Notes under the pieces: generated by a model | What the model was told of the DNA's origin: nothing | The model's input: the letters and a program-made list of their open reading frames with translations, nothing else | The model's database searches: none | Shown here: positions 1-7,101 of the stretch, one piece after another | Layout: the number at the start of each line of letters is the position of its first letter | How positions within the stretch are numbered: position 1 is the first letter of the stretch | Program-made: the position numbers and the translations under genes | Origin: Clostridiales bacterium | Lineage (GTDB): Bacteria > Bacillota > Clostridia > Tissierellales > Sedimentibacteraceae | Assembly: GCA_003497505.1 (NCBI GenBank) | Contig: DNNV01000396.1 | Location: 3,150 to 17,886, forward strand | Reading direction: 5' to 3' | Length of the DNA stretch: 14,737 bases

Positions 1-23
1 GTATTCGTAGAAGCATATTTTTA

Positions 24-50
24 TTGAAAACCAGCATTAGATGTTATAAT
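24..50 (+). promoter_or_regulatory. Putative sigma-A promoter of folC
   Basis: A perfect -10 hexamer TATAAT lies at 45-50, about 30 bases before the folC start. A -35-like TTGAAA lies at 24-29, but the spacer is only 15 bases. An alternative TTATTG at 21-26 gives 18. The -10 is convincing and the -35 assignment is not settled. Confidence 0.5.
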
Positions 51-79
51 ATAAAAGCATAATTTACACGGAGGATGAA

Positions 80-1396
80 ATGGACTACAAAGAAGCACTT
101 GATTTTATTCACTCTACATACAAATTCGGTTCAAAGCTTGGACTTCAAAATATTACAAGGCTTACAGAACTGCTGGGCAACCCACAGGAAAGCTATAAAA
201 TAATACATGTTGCGGGAACAAACGGAAAAGGCTCCACAAGCAACATGATACACGATGTATTAATGGCATCGGGATACAAGACAGGCTTATTCATAAGTCC
301 TTTTTTAGAGGAATTCACAGAAAGAATTCAGATTAATAAAATCCATATCGATAGGGAATCTCTGGCAAGAATAACCTCAACAGTTAAGGAAAAAATTCAG
401 ATAATGCTTGAGGAAGGCTGTAATCATCCCACGGAATTTGAGGTCGTAACTGCCATAGGCTTCAAATACTTTCAGGAACAGCAAATTGATTTTCTCGTCC
501 TGGAGGTAGGCCTCGGAGGGAGATTTGACGCAACCAATGTTGTGGACAATACACTGGTTTCAGTGATTACATCCATCAGCTATGACCACATGGAATATCT
601 GGGCGACACATTAGAAAAAATAGCATTTGAAAAGGCTGGGATAATAAAGGATAGCTCCTCGGTTGTTATATATCCTCAGGAAGAGAATATCGTCAGCACT
701 GTAAAAAAGACAGCGGAAGAGAAGCATGCGGTGGTTTATGAAACCGATAAACACAATATTAAAAAAATAAGAGGGAACTTAACCGGGCAATGGTTTAAAT
801 ATTTAAAAACAGATGTGTTTAGCCTGCCTGAAATAAAGATTAACTTCTTGGGAGAGCACCAGTTGTATAACGCCCTTACCGCACTGCGTACACTTGAAAT
901 ATTAAAAATCAAAGGATATGACATATCCGAAGAAAGCATCTTAAAGGGGTTCGACAGCTGCAGATTTGCCGGACGGTTTGAAATATTGAGAGAAGCTCCT
1001 ATCATCGTACTTGACGGAGGCCATAATATAAATGGTATTGAATATTTTGCAAAAGCTGTAAAAGAAAACTTCAAGGACAATAAGATAATCCTTTTCTTCG
1101 GTATGTTGAAGGATAAAAACCCGGAGGACGTTCTTTCGTTCATACTGCCTCTCTGCAAGGAAGTGTACACACTTACTCCAAACAACCCAAGGGCTATGTC
1201 TTCAGAAGAGCTGGCAGAATTAATCAGAATGCACTCAGACTTAAAGGTCACTCCCCTGACCGACTATGCACAAATTCTGCCCGCAATAAAGAAAATCTCC
1301 ACAGATGAATATGTGGCTTTTGTAGGCTCTCTGTACATGATAGGAGATGTGAGAACTCTCCTTAAAAATAGCGGAATTATTAAACATAGCAATTAA
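80..1396 (+). CDS. folC: Bifunctional folylpolyglutamate synthase / dihydrofolate synthase (FolC)
   Basis: This cytoplasmic Mur-ligase-family enzyme uses ATP to add glutamate to folates, and often also to dihydropteroate, which keeps folate cofactors in the cell. The 438-residue length is normal for the family. The ATP loop VAGTNGKGST is at residues 44-53. It is followed by the family stretches LEVGLGGRFDATN and SYDHMEYLGDTLEKIAFEKAGI, and in the C-terminal domain by LDGGHN, a variant of the usual DGAHN-type motif. The ATG at 80 is preceded by GGAGG five bases upstream and by a TATAAT box at 45-50. The gene converges on the ndoA operon, and both share the hairpin at 1403-1430. Identification is secure. 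Whether it has dihydrofolate synthase activity as well cannot be told by eye. Confidence 0.95.
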   Translation: MDYKEALDFIHSTYKFGSKLGLQNITRLTELLGNPQESYKIIHVAGTNGKGSTSNMIHDVLMASGYKTGLFISPFLEEFTERIQINKIHIDRESLARITSTVKEKIQIMLEEGCNHPTEFEVVTAIGFKYFQEQQIDFLVLEVGLGGRFDATNVVDNTLVSVITSISYDHMEYLGDTLEKIAFEKAGIIKDSSSVVIYPQEENIVSTVKKTAEEKHAVVYETDKHNIKKIRGNLTGQWFKYLKTDVFSLPEIKINFLGEHQLYNALTALRTLEILKIKGYDISEESILKGFDSCRFAGRFEILREAPIIVLDGGHNINGIEYFAKAVKENFKDNKIILFFGMLKDKNPEDVLSFILPLCKEVYTLTPNNPRAMSSEELAELIRMHSDLKVTPLTDYAQILPAIKKISTDEYVAFVGSLYMIGDVRTLLKNSGIIKHSN

Positions 1397-1402
1397 AAAT
1401 AC

Positions 1403-1430
1403 AAAAGGAACGGATAGCGCCGTTCCTTTT
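1403..1430. terminator. Bidirectional terminator between folC and ndoA
   Basis: A perfect 11-bp stem (AAAAGGAACGG / CCGTTCCTTTT) has a six-base loop, with A and T tracts built into the stem so that it works in both directions. A further 7-bp complementary pair (1384-1390 and 1431-1437) flanks it. It lies 7 bases after the folC stop and 8 bases before the ndoA stop. Confidence 0.85.
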
Positions 1431-1438
1431 GCTATGTA

Positions 1439-1789
1439 CTAAAAATCTATTAATCCCAGGCTTATTTTAAGGCAGTCATCAACTTCACCCATAAGATTTT
1501 TGTCAAAGCGTCCTATTTTTTCCTTAAGGCGCTTTTTGTCAATGGTACGGATTTGTTCAAGCAGGACAACAGAATCCCTTGGTAGGCTGAAATCCTCAGA
1601 ACTTATCTCGATGTGGGTAGGCAACTTAGCCTTATTAATTTGTGACGTAATTGCAGATACAATAACCGTAGGACTGTATCTATTTCCAATATCATTTTGT
1701 ACTACTAAAACCGGTCTTATTCCGCCTTGCTCTGACCCGATAACCGGGCTTAAGTCAGCGTAGTACACATCTCCCCTTTTTACAATCAA
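1439..1789 (-). CDS. ndoA: MazF-family endoribonuclease toxin (NdoA/EndoA)
   Basis: This is a PemK/MazF-fold mRNA interferase that cuts single-stranded RNA and is held inactive by the antitoxin encoded just upstream. The protein runs [32 protein letters not shown] and ends SLGLIDF, closely matching Bacillus subtilis NdoA along its whole length. I place the start at TTG 1789 (116 residues, beginning MIVKRGDVY as in B. subtilis). A GGGAAG sits seven bases upstream of it. The in-frame GTG at 1798 would have that site directly against it. With this start the gene begins one base after the ndoAI stop, so translation is probably coupled. It is the last gene of the acpS - lipoprotein - ndoAI - ndoA set and converges on folC. 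Confidence 0.92.
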   Translation of the reverse strand: MIVKRGDVYYADLSPVIGSEQGGIRPVLVVQNDIGNRYSPTVIVSAITSQINKAKLPTHIEISSEDFSLPRDSVVLLEQIRTIDKKRLKEKIGRFDKNLMGEVDDCLKISLGLIDF

Positions 1790-1790
1790 A

Positions 1791-2066
1791 TTATTCACTT
1801 CCCAATAATTTTGTTTCGTAGCTTAAAAAATCTTCATAGTCCCCTTCTGAGTATTCTTCTGTAATGCTTTTATTTATATTGCTCATTTCCAGATATCCGG
1901 CCTTCATCTTACTTCTGATTTCAATCTTTCTCTTCTCGATTAAATAGAACCTTATGGATTTGCGTATAAAATCGCTTCTGTTAGTTCCCTCTGTTTTAAC
2001 TGCATTATCCAATTCTCTAAGAAGATTTTCAGGAATTGAAATCAATATTTTTTTGTTATCAGCCAA
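1791..2066 (-). CDS. ndoAI: Ribbon-helix-helix antitoxin partner of NdoA (EndoAI type)
   Basis: This small antitoxin is expected to have an N-terminal ribbon-helix-helix DNA-binding part and a C-terminal tail that blocks NdoA. The N-terminus ([38 protein letters not shown]) has the strand - helix - helix pattern of CopG/MetJ-fold proteins. The acidic C-terminus is typical of toxin-wrapping tails. I prefer TTG at 2066 (91 residues) because GAGGTG lies six bases upstream. The in-frame GTG at 2075 would have GAGG touching the start codon. Position directly before ndoA supports the call. The 109-base gap to the upstream lipoprotein gene may hold its own promoter; a TATAAT is visible there but I could not match a -35 to it. 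Confidence 0.85.
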   Translation of the reverse strand: MADNKKILISIPENLLRELDNAVKTEGTNRSDFIRKSIRFYLIEKRKIEIRSKMKAGYLEMSNINKSITEEYSEGDYEDFLSYETKLLGSE

Positions 2067-2175
2067 ATCACACACCTCGATTACTCAAACTAAGTTCATA
2101 TAAACATATCTTATGTAATTTTATCACATTCATTATATAAGTTGTATGGTAACTTCTTCATTAATGTGAAATTTA

Positions 2176-2679
2176 TTATTCTTCAATATTAATTTTTTCA
2201 TATTGTATAGTTTTTACCAAGTTATCTTTTTTATAAATAAAAATTGTTGCTGGAAGCAGGCTTTCTTTTCCAAAGTTCAAAACATGCTTGTAATTTCCAT
2301 CAAAATAAATCAGCTCATCCGGCAATTCGTCCATGGAAGTGTTAAATTTCGTCAAATCAAAATCATATACAAGAGAATCAATCAATTTAAAATTTTCAAC
2401 CGATACACTGCTTTCCGGAAATCTATCATTGTTTAAAACACATCTGTTTCCTGAAAGATATGCAAAGTTCCAGGCTTCTTTCCCGGTGTCTGCCCTGAAG
2501 CTGTAGTTTCCGTCCCTGCATACAATATTCATCTTATAGGAATTCTCGCTGTTGTCAGTATAAACCTTTACTAAAGCCTCACCTGTATAATTTACAGGAA
2601 TAACAAATTTTTCTGTCTTCGCCGAACATCCGCACAATGCAATAACCAGTACAATCAAACAAAATATTTTCAGCTTCAT
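2176..2679 (-). CDS. GerS/YdcC-like lipoprotein (probable LolA-like fold)
   Basis: A 167-residue lipoprotein with a short basic N-terminus, a hydrophobic segment (about residues 5-15) and the lipobox LCGC, with the lipidated cysteine at residue 18. The mature part is rich in alternating polar and hydrophobic strands (GEALVKVYTDNSENSYKMNIV and similar), which fits a LolA/LppX-like beta sheet. Gene order acpS - lipoprotein - antitoxin - toxin matches Bacillus (acpS-ydcC-alr-ndoAI-ndoA) and, as I recall, Clostridioides difficile, where the lipoprotein GerS works with CwlD on spore cortex. Here alr is absent. It is much shorter than YdcC, so GerS is the nearer guess. Function is inferred from position and shape, not from a diagnostic motif. 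Confidence 0.55.
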   Translation of the reverse strand: MKLKIFCLIVLVIALCGCSAKTEKFVIPVNYTGEALVKVYTDNSENSYKMNIVCRDGNYSFRADTGKEAWNFAYLSGNRCVLNNDRFPESSVSVENFKLIDSLVYDFDLTKFNTSMDELPDELIYFDGNYKHVLNFGKESLLPATIFIYKKDNLVKTIQYEKINIEE

Positions 2680-2744
2680 TTCAATATCCCGCTTCCATCT
2701 TTATATAACAGGTATATGCCATTCTGCAGATTTATAGAACAATC

Positions 2745-3143
2745 TTACAAAAATCTTAATCCGCCAACCTCCTGCAATGATTCGGCCACACAATATGCCG
2801 TCGCAAGTTGAGATGTATGAGATATGGATATCTGTATATTGGTTATCTTCAACTCCTGTGCCCTCTTCAGAGCATTCTCCGTTAATTTCACATATGGCTT
2901 ACCCTTTTCATCCTTTAAAATCTCTATATGACATGGCCCAAAATTGGAAAATCCCGTTCCCAGACACTTAGAAACAGCCTCCTTGGCTGCAAACATTCCT
3001 GCCGCAGTTTGAGCATTAAACTTTCTTTCCTTTAAATATTCCTCTTCATTCTTTGAATATATCTTATGAATAAATCTTTCATTATCAAGATTCTTTTTAA
3101 TTCTGTCAACTTCTGTTATATCAATTCCACATCCAATAATCAT
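2745..3143 (-). CDS. acpS: Holo-[acyl-carrier-protein] synthase (AcpS)
   Basis: AcpS moves the 4'-phosphopantetheine arm of coenzyme A onto apo-ACP, which is essential for fatty acid synthesis. The Mg-binding start motif GCGIDITEVDRI and the second motif FAAKEAVSKCLGTGF are both present, and the end carries SISHTSQLATAYCVAE. The protein is 132 residues, slightly longer than usual because of a short tail ending GGLRFL. I start it at ATG 3143, which has GGGAG seven bases upstream and gives the classic MIIG start. A TTG two codons earlier lacks spacing to that site. It heads the minus operon running through the lipoprotein to ndoA, and is driven by the promoter at 3196-3224. Confidence 0.93.
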   Translation of the reverse strand: MIIGCGIDITEVDRIKKNLDNERFIHKIYSKNEEEYLKERKFNAQTAAGMFAAKEAVSKCLGTGFSNFGPCHIEILKDEKGKPYVKLTENALKRAQELKITNIQISISHTSQLATAYCVAESLQEVGGLRFL

Positions 3144-3168
3144 TTTCAATCTCCCTTAAAAAAATTAA

Positions 3169-3197
3169 TTGACAAAGAGCCCTGCGTACGTAATAAT
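3169..3197 (+). promoter_or_regulatory. Promoter of upp, overlapping the divergent acpS promoter
   Basis: A perfect TTGACA at 3169-3174 is followed by -10-like TAATAA (spacer 16) or AATAAT (spacer 17, ending at 3197). The predicted transcript has a leader of about 60 bases before the upp start at 3264. Confidence 0.6.
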
Positions 3198-3224
3198 TAT
3201 ATTATATGATTAATTTTAAAACAA
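3196..3224 (-). promoter_or_regulatory. Promoter of acpS, back-to-back with the upp promoter
   Basis: On the minus strand TTGTTT (3224-3219) is followed after exactly 17 bases by TATAAT (3201-3196). A second TATAAT overlaps at 3206-3201. This leaves a leader of about 45 bases before acpS. The -10 box touches the -10 region of the opposing upp promoter. Confidence 0.55.
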
Positions 3225-3263
3225 TTCTTTATTTATAAACTATACGAAGGAGTCAACAAACAA

Positions 3264-3893
3264 ATGAACAATGTAAATGTAGTTTCTCACCCGCTTATTC
3301 AGCATAAACTGACTATGCTAAGAGATAAAAACACTTCATCAAAGGATTTCAGGGAGTTAGTAAGAGAAATTGCCATGCTTATGGCATATGAGGTAACAAG
3401 AAATCTTCCCTTACAAGATATAGAAATAGAGACGCCTATTTGTAAAACTGTGGGCAAAGCACTGGCTGGAGAAGATATAGCCATAGTTCCCGTGCTAAGA
3501 GCAGGCTTAGGAATGGTTGACGGCATGCTGGACCTCATCCCCAATGCCAAAATAGGACATATAGGATTATACCGAAATGAAGAAACTCTTCAGCCCGTTG
3601 AATATTATTGCAAGCTTCCAAGCGACATAGGAAACAGGACAGTTATCATAACCGAGCCAATGCTATCAACCGGTGGTTCAATGAACGGTGCTATAGAGCT
3701 TCTGAAAAAGCACGGTGCTAAAAAAATAAAATCCATTCATTTGGTGTGTGCTCCTGAAGGACTCAAAAAAGTTATGGAAGCTCATCCTGATATTGAAATT
3801 TATACCGCAGCAATTGATGAGAAATTTAATGAAATAGGATTTATAGTACCTGGATTGGGTGATGCAGGCGACAGACTCTTCGGAACGAAATGA
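3264..3893 (+). CDS. upp: Uracil phosphoribosyltransferase (Upp)
   Basis: This cytoplasmic salvage enzyme joins uracil and PRPP to make UMP. The 209-residue length is standard. Visible family stretches are [34 protein letters not shown], the PRPP loop PMLSTGGSM (residues 132-140) and the uracil-site C-terminus [18 protein letters not shown]. One unusual residue is E131 just before the PRPP loop, where the family normally has aspartate (DPMLATGGS). The ATG at 3264 has GAAGGAG eleven bases upstream. The gene is divergent from acpS, is probably monocistronic, and is followed by the hairpin terminator at 3939-3963. Confidence 0.96.
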   Translation: MNNVNVVSHPLIQHKLTMLRDKNTSSKDFRELVREIAMLMAYEVTRNLPLQDIEIETPICKTVGKALAGEDIAIVPVLRAGLGMVDGMLDLIPNAKIGHIGLYRNEETLQPVEYYCKLPSDIGNRTVIITEPMLSTGGSMNGAIELLKKHGAKKIKSIHLVCAPEGLKKVMEAHPDIEIYTAAIDEKFNEIGFIVPGLGDAGDRLFGTK

Positions 3894-3938
3894 CTATAAT
3901 CAGATCAAATAAATAAACTAAGCTTAGTAATAAGCCGG

Positions 3939-3963
3939 GACGTGATTTATCACGTCTATTTTC
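3939..3963 (+). terminator. Terminator after upp
   Basis: GACGTGAT pairs perfectly with ATCACGTC across two bases (effectively a 7-bp stem with a four-base loop) and is followed by a T-rich tract TATTTTCTT. It lies about 45 bases after the upp stop and just before the MATE ribosome-binding site. A perfect 12-base palindrome ACTAAGCTTAGT lies a little upstream. Confidence 0.65.
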
Positions 3964-3974
3964 TTGAGGTGAAT

Positions 3975-5336
3975 ATGCAGAATACAATTAAAAACAACAA
4001 AGCTTTTATAAATACCTTATTAGTTATTGCCGTACCGGTTATCATTCAAAATGCCATAAGCATTGGACTTAACATGATTGACACGGTAATGGTCAGCAGC
4101 CTGGGCGAAAATGCAATATCGGCAGTTGGCTTGGCAAACAGAATCTATTTTATTTTTACAACTATTTGCTTCGGAATTTACAGCGGAGCATCCATATTCG
4201 TTGCACAGTATTGGGGAGCAAAGGATACCGAAAGCATTAAAAAGGTATTTGGTATTGACCTGATTATCGGTTCAGTACTGGCCATTGTTTTTTCGGTTAC
4301 TGTCTTTCTGTTCAGAGAACAGCTTCTGAGAATATTCATCAATGAAGCAGATGTAATTCACCTCGGCGGCAAATACCTGAAAATTATAGCCATATCTTAT
4401 TTTTTCACTGCTGTTTCATTTGCATTCAGTTTTAACTGCAGAGCAATTCACAAACTGAATATGCCTACAGCAATCAGTGCAGTTGCCCTGTGTGTAAACA
4501 CATTTTTAAACTGGGTTCTGATTTCAGGTAATTTAGGCTTTGAGGCAATGGGTGTTGAAGGCGCAGCTATTGCTACTTTGATTGCAAGAGTCGTGGAATT
4601 TGTAGCTCTAATATATTTTATTTACAGAGATAAGGGTCATCCATTGGCAGGAACCTTCGCCGAATTAACATCCTGGGATTTTTCAATGCTGAAAAAAGTA
4701 ATGAGCACCTCTGTTCCTGTAATTCTTTCTGAAACAGCATGGTCCGTAGGTACTTCCGTTTATTTCATTGCATATGGATTTATGGGTTCATATGCAATTG
4801 CGGTTGTCCAGATTGCCTTTACAATCTCTGATTTCTTCATGACACTGTTCTTTGGTATAGGCAACGCCAGCGCCGTTATGATAGGAAATGAAATAGGTAA
4901 AAATGATGTGGATACTGCCATGGATTACAGCAAAAAATTTGTAAAACTAACACTTGTTCTAAGCATTGTGCTTTCATTTTTACTGTTTATATCAAGGAAT
5001 GCCATAATTAGGTTTTTCAATTTGGAGCCCGAAACAAGTATGTATCTGAGCAAAACGTTGGCGATATATTCGCTGTACTTTACTCCTAAAATGTTCACAT
5101 ACATGTTTATATGCGGAATATTGAGAGCAGGAGGAGATACAAGATTCTGCATGTTCCTTGATATGGTCACAATCTGGCTCATGGGAGTTCCTCTTTCATT
5201 TTTCTCCGTGTTAGTGCTTCATCTTCCTATACACCTTGTAATTGCTGTTGTATTCAGTGAAGAAATAATAAAGATGATAATAATTTTAAAAAGATATAAG
5301 AGCAGAAAATGGCTTAACAATTTAATTATGGATTAG
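3975..5336 (+). CDS. MATE-family multidrug/toxin exporter
   Basis: A 12-helix inner-membrane antiporter of the MATE (NorM/DinF-like) family, expected to export organic cations or metabolites using a Na+ or H+ gradient. The 453-residue protein shows two repeated halves. The first begins LLVIAVPVIIQNAISIGLNMIDTVMVS with the typical GLANRIYF and GASIFVAQYWGAK stretches. The second starts near VMSTSVPVILSETAWSVGTSVYF with FFGIGNASAVMIGNEIGKN, and a later GILRAGGDTRF. An open frame extends upstream to ATG 3942, but that start would lie inside the upp terminator hairpin. ATG 3975 has GAGGTG just upstream and is preferred. The lipid kinase gene follows 33 bases later, so the two may be co-transcribed. 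Substrate unknown. Confidence 0.9.
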   Translation: MQNTIKNNKAFINTLLVIAVPVIIQNAISIGLNMIDTVMVSSLGENAISAVGLANRIYFIFTTICFGIYSGASIFVAQYWGAKDTESIKKVFGIDLIIGSVLAIVFSVTVFLFREQLLRIFINEADVIHLGGKYLKIIAISYFFTAVSFAFSFNCRAIHKLNMPTAISAVALCVNTFLNWVLISGNLGFEAMGVEGAAIATLIARVVEFVALIYFIYRDKGHPLAGTFAELTSWDFSMLKKVMSTSVPVILSETAWSVGTSVYFIAYGFMGSYAIAVVQIAFTISDFFMTLFFGIGNASAVMIGNEIGKNDVDTAMDYSKKFVKLTLVLSIVLSFLLFISRNAIIRFFNLEPETSMYLSKTLAIYSLYFTPKMFTYMFICGILRAGGDTRFCMFLDMVTIWLMGVPLSFFSVLVLHLPIHLVIAVVFSEEIIKMIIILKRYKSRKWLNNLIMD

Positions 5337-5369
5337 GCTGCTCAATCTGATTTATATATCGGAGGTACA

Positions 5370-6308
5370 ATGAGACATATATTTATAATTAATCCCGTTG
5401 CAGGCGGAGGAAAAGCACAGAAAGAAATAGCAGATGCTATACACACCCTGCTGAAGAATGGAGACACCGATTATGAGATTTATTTTACTAAATTCAAAGG
5501 TGATGCAGAAAGTTTTATAAAGGCAAAATACTCCGAGCACGCACCATGTATATTTTATGCATGCGGTGGAGACGGAACACTACACGAGGTAGTAAATGCC
5601 GCGTGTGGATTGGATAACATAAGCATCGGTATAATTCCCTGCGGCTCTGGAAATGATTTCGTTAAAAATTTTGACGGTTACAGCAATTTTCAAAGTATAC
5701 AATCACAGATTGACGGTCAGAGCATAGATTTGGACCTTATAAAAATAAACAACAAGTATGCAGTATCTGTATGCAATATAGGTCTGGATGCTGACGCTGC
5801 CTTCAACATGCATAAATTTAAAAAACTGCCATTCGTATCAGGTTCCGGCAGATACTATTTATCTGTGCTTTATTGCCTTATGAGCAAACTTGGAAAAGAT
5901 TTAGAAGTAATAATTGATGACAATGAAATACTGAAAGGTTCATTTTTGCTTGGAGTCATGGCAAACGGCCATTCATACGGAGGAGGCTACAAATGTGCTC
6001 CTCTCGCCTCGATCAACGACGGAATAATGGACCTGTGCTTTGTGGATAAGCTGTCACGCTTTAAAATTATGAGCGTCATAGGAAGCTACAAAAAAGGGAC
6101 ACATTTAATCAACCCTAAGGTGAACAAATATATATCATATTTCAAATGCCGCCATGTTAAAATGAAAGGCAGAGATCAGTTAAATGTGTGCATTGACGGT
6201 GAAGGCTACACTTACGATGAAGTGGACGTATCCGTGGCAAAAGGAGCATTGAAATTCTGGATGCCGAAAGGCACTGAAATTCAGCAAGTTAAAGAGCTGT
6301 CGCAATAA
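5370..6308 (+). CDS. Diacylglycerol kinase / YegS-DgkB-type lipid kinase
   Basis: Catalyses ATP-dependent phosphorylation of diacylglycerol or a related lipid at the membrane surface, feeding phosphatidic acid back into lipid synthesis. The 312-residue length fits the family. Motifs are NPVAGGGKA (residues 8-16), the nucleotide motif ACGGDGTLHEVVNA (GGDGT at 66-70) and GSGNDF (92-97), followed by the C-terminal beta-sandwich with VCIDGEG. The start ATG at 5370 has a strong GGAGG four bases upstream. It probably shares a transcript with the MATE gene. Its stop codon TAA lies in the tip of the terminator hairpin at 6291-6329. The precise lipid cannot be assigned by eye, so I give no gene symbol. 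Confidence 0.88.
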   Translation: MRHIFIINPVAGGGKAQKEIADAIHTLLKNGDTDYEIYFTKFKGDAESFIKAKYSEHAPCIFYACGGDGTLHEVVNAACGLDNISIGIIPCGSGNDFVKNFDGYSNFQSIQSQIDGQSIDLDLIKINNKYAVSVCNIGLDADAAFNMHKFKKLPFVSGSGRYYLSVLYCLMSKLGKDLEVIIDDNEILKGSFLLGVMANGHSYGGGYKCAPLASINDGIMDLCFVDKLSRFKIMSVIGSYKKGTHLINPKVNKYISYFKCRHVKMKGRDQLNVCIDGEGYTYDEVDVSVAKGALKFWMPKGTEIQQVKELSQ

Positions 6309-6329
6309 AATTGCGACAGCTCTTTTTAC
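6291..6329. terminator. Strong terminator between lipid kinase and QueT-family gene
   Basis: A perfect 16-base arm (6291-6306) pairs with 6310-6325 across three bases, with an A tract at one end and TTTTT at the other, so it should stop transcripts from both converging genes. The left arm contains the last codons of the lipid kinase, and its stop codon sits in the tip. Confidence 0.9.
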
Positions 6330-6342
6330 ACTTCAGCTCTAA

Positions 6343-6849
6343 TTAATTCATAGACAATCTGTCAGCTAATTCTCTGTTTTTCATTATATAGTCCACTACT
6401 GTCGTTCCTGCTATTGTTACCACAACAAATTCACCTATGGCAACATATATTGCATTCATTAAAAACGGTGTATTGAATAAGTATGTGAGCTCAACACCCA
6501 CTATCAGCGCATTTGATATAACCGGTCCCAAAGATGCAATAAATAATGATTTTTTGCTGTATCCCATGGTCTTTCTGACTGCAATAATAAACATTATTGC
6601 TGCAAATGTGGCAAATGAACCAGCCACAACATCTATTATTCCCAATGGGCTTGGGGCGTTTGCCAACACGCATCCCAATATTAAGCCTAGCCCGTATCTC
6701 GGCTCTATAAATGCAAAAAGCACTAATATTTCCGATACCCTGAACTGCAGCTGTTCATAGCTCATCCATGCAAATGCATAGGTCAGCGCCGCATATGCGG
6801 CAGCAATTAATGATGTGCGCGTTATAAATTGTATCTTATTTTTTTCCAT
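6343..6849 (-). CDS. QueT-family membrane protein (ECF substrate-binding component type) under a B12 riboswitch
   Basis: A 168-residue integral membrane protein with five or six hydrophobic segments, of the QueT (DUF988/COG4708) family. These are substrate-binding components of ECF vitamin transporters, usually linked to queuosine precursors. The family core is clear at residues about 34-79: LQFRVSEILVLFAFIEP, then GLILGCVLANAPSPLGIIDV. ATG 6849 has GGAAGGGAG eight bases upstream. No ECF energizing subunits are nearby, so it would rely on a shared module. The leader carries a cobalamin riboswitch instead of a preQ1 riboswitch, so expression should fall when B12 is plentiful. The substrate could be a queuosine precursor (QueG needs cobalamin) or a cobalamin precursor. 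The family call is firm and the substrate is open, so queT is not used as the symbol. Confidence 0.82.
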   Translation of the reverse strand: MEKNKIQFITRTSLIAAAYAALTYAFAWMSYEQLQFRVSEILVLFAFIEPRYGLGLILGCVLANAPSPLGIIDVVAGSFATFAAIMFIIAVRKTMGYSKKSLFIASLGPVISNALIVGVELTYLFNTPFLMNAIYVAIGEFVVVTIAGTTVVDYIMKNRELADRLSMN

Positions 6850-6857
6850 TAAAAAAA

Positions 6858-6873
6858 CTCCCTTCCAGGAGCC
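6858..6873 (-). promoter_or_regulatory. Ribosome-binding site of the QueT-family gene with possible sequestering hairpin
   Basis: On the minus strand CTCC-TGGAAG-GGAG can fold into a 4-bp hairpin that hides the ribosome-binding site (6866-6858). The adjoining GGCTC (6872-6868) can instead pair with GAGCC (6942-6938) directly after the riboswitch. The two pairings exclude each other. A short AGGG/CCCT stem followed by six T (about 6897-6878) is a possible alternative terminator. All of this is read by eye. Confidence 0.35.
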
Positions 6874-6942
6874 GTGTCAAAAAAGGGCATAGTAACCCTG
6901 TATTTTCGCACCGCTTCCATCATTCTCCGTGATATCGGGCTC

Positions 6943-7096
6943 ATCATGGCAAGTCTTCTGGCTTGGCACATGTATTTTTCTGCCTTCCCGGTTCTACCAG
7001 TGGCATAAAATCATTGAAAATACATTTTAAGTGCAATACAGCGGCGGGACCGCACAGGATTCTGACCTGTTTCCTTATTAAGCAATGCACCATGAT
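6943..7096 (-). ncRNA. Cobalamin riboswitch
   Basis: All hallmarks of the cobalamin aptamer are present on the minus strand. The closing stem ATCATGG (7096-7090) pairs with CCATGAT (6949-6943). The conserved core GCGGTCCCGCCGCTGT is at 7053-7038, preceded by the AATCCTG segment. The B12 box AGCCAGAAGACTTGCC is at 6963-6948. The aptamer is about 154 bases. A leader of 93 bases separates it from the QueT-family start codon at 6849. The predicted transcription start from the promoter at 7103-7131 coincides with the first base of the closing stem. High adenosylcobalamin is expected to reduce expression of the downstream gene. Confidence 0.95.
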
Positions 7097-7101
7097 AAAA
7101 A

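Noticed and set aside
736..1251. Long open frame antisense to folC
   Set aside because: It lies entirely within a well-supported gene and has no ribosome-binding site or recognisable domain. The same applies to the antisense frames over upp, the MATE gene, the radical SAM gene, the ATPase and the permease.
3922..3933. 12-base palindrome ACTAAGCTTAGT after upp
   Set aside because: Too short and without a T tract to call a terminator; recorded only as a neighbour of the real hairpin at 3939.
3942..3974. Upstream extension of the MATE gene
   Set aside because: The start would fall inside the upp terminator hairpin and has no ribosome-binding site; ATG 3975 follows GAGGTG.
6850..6942. preQ1 riboswitch before the QueT-family gene
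   Set aside because: I looked for the short preQ1-I pattern (C-rich loop followed by an A-rich tail) and did not find it; only the cobalamin aptamer is present.
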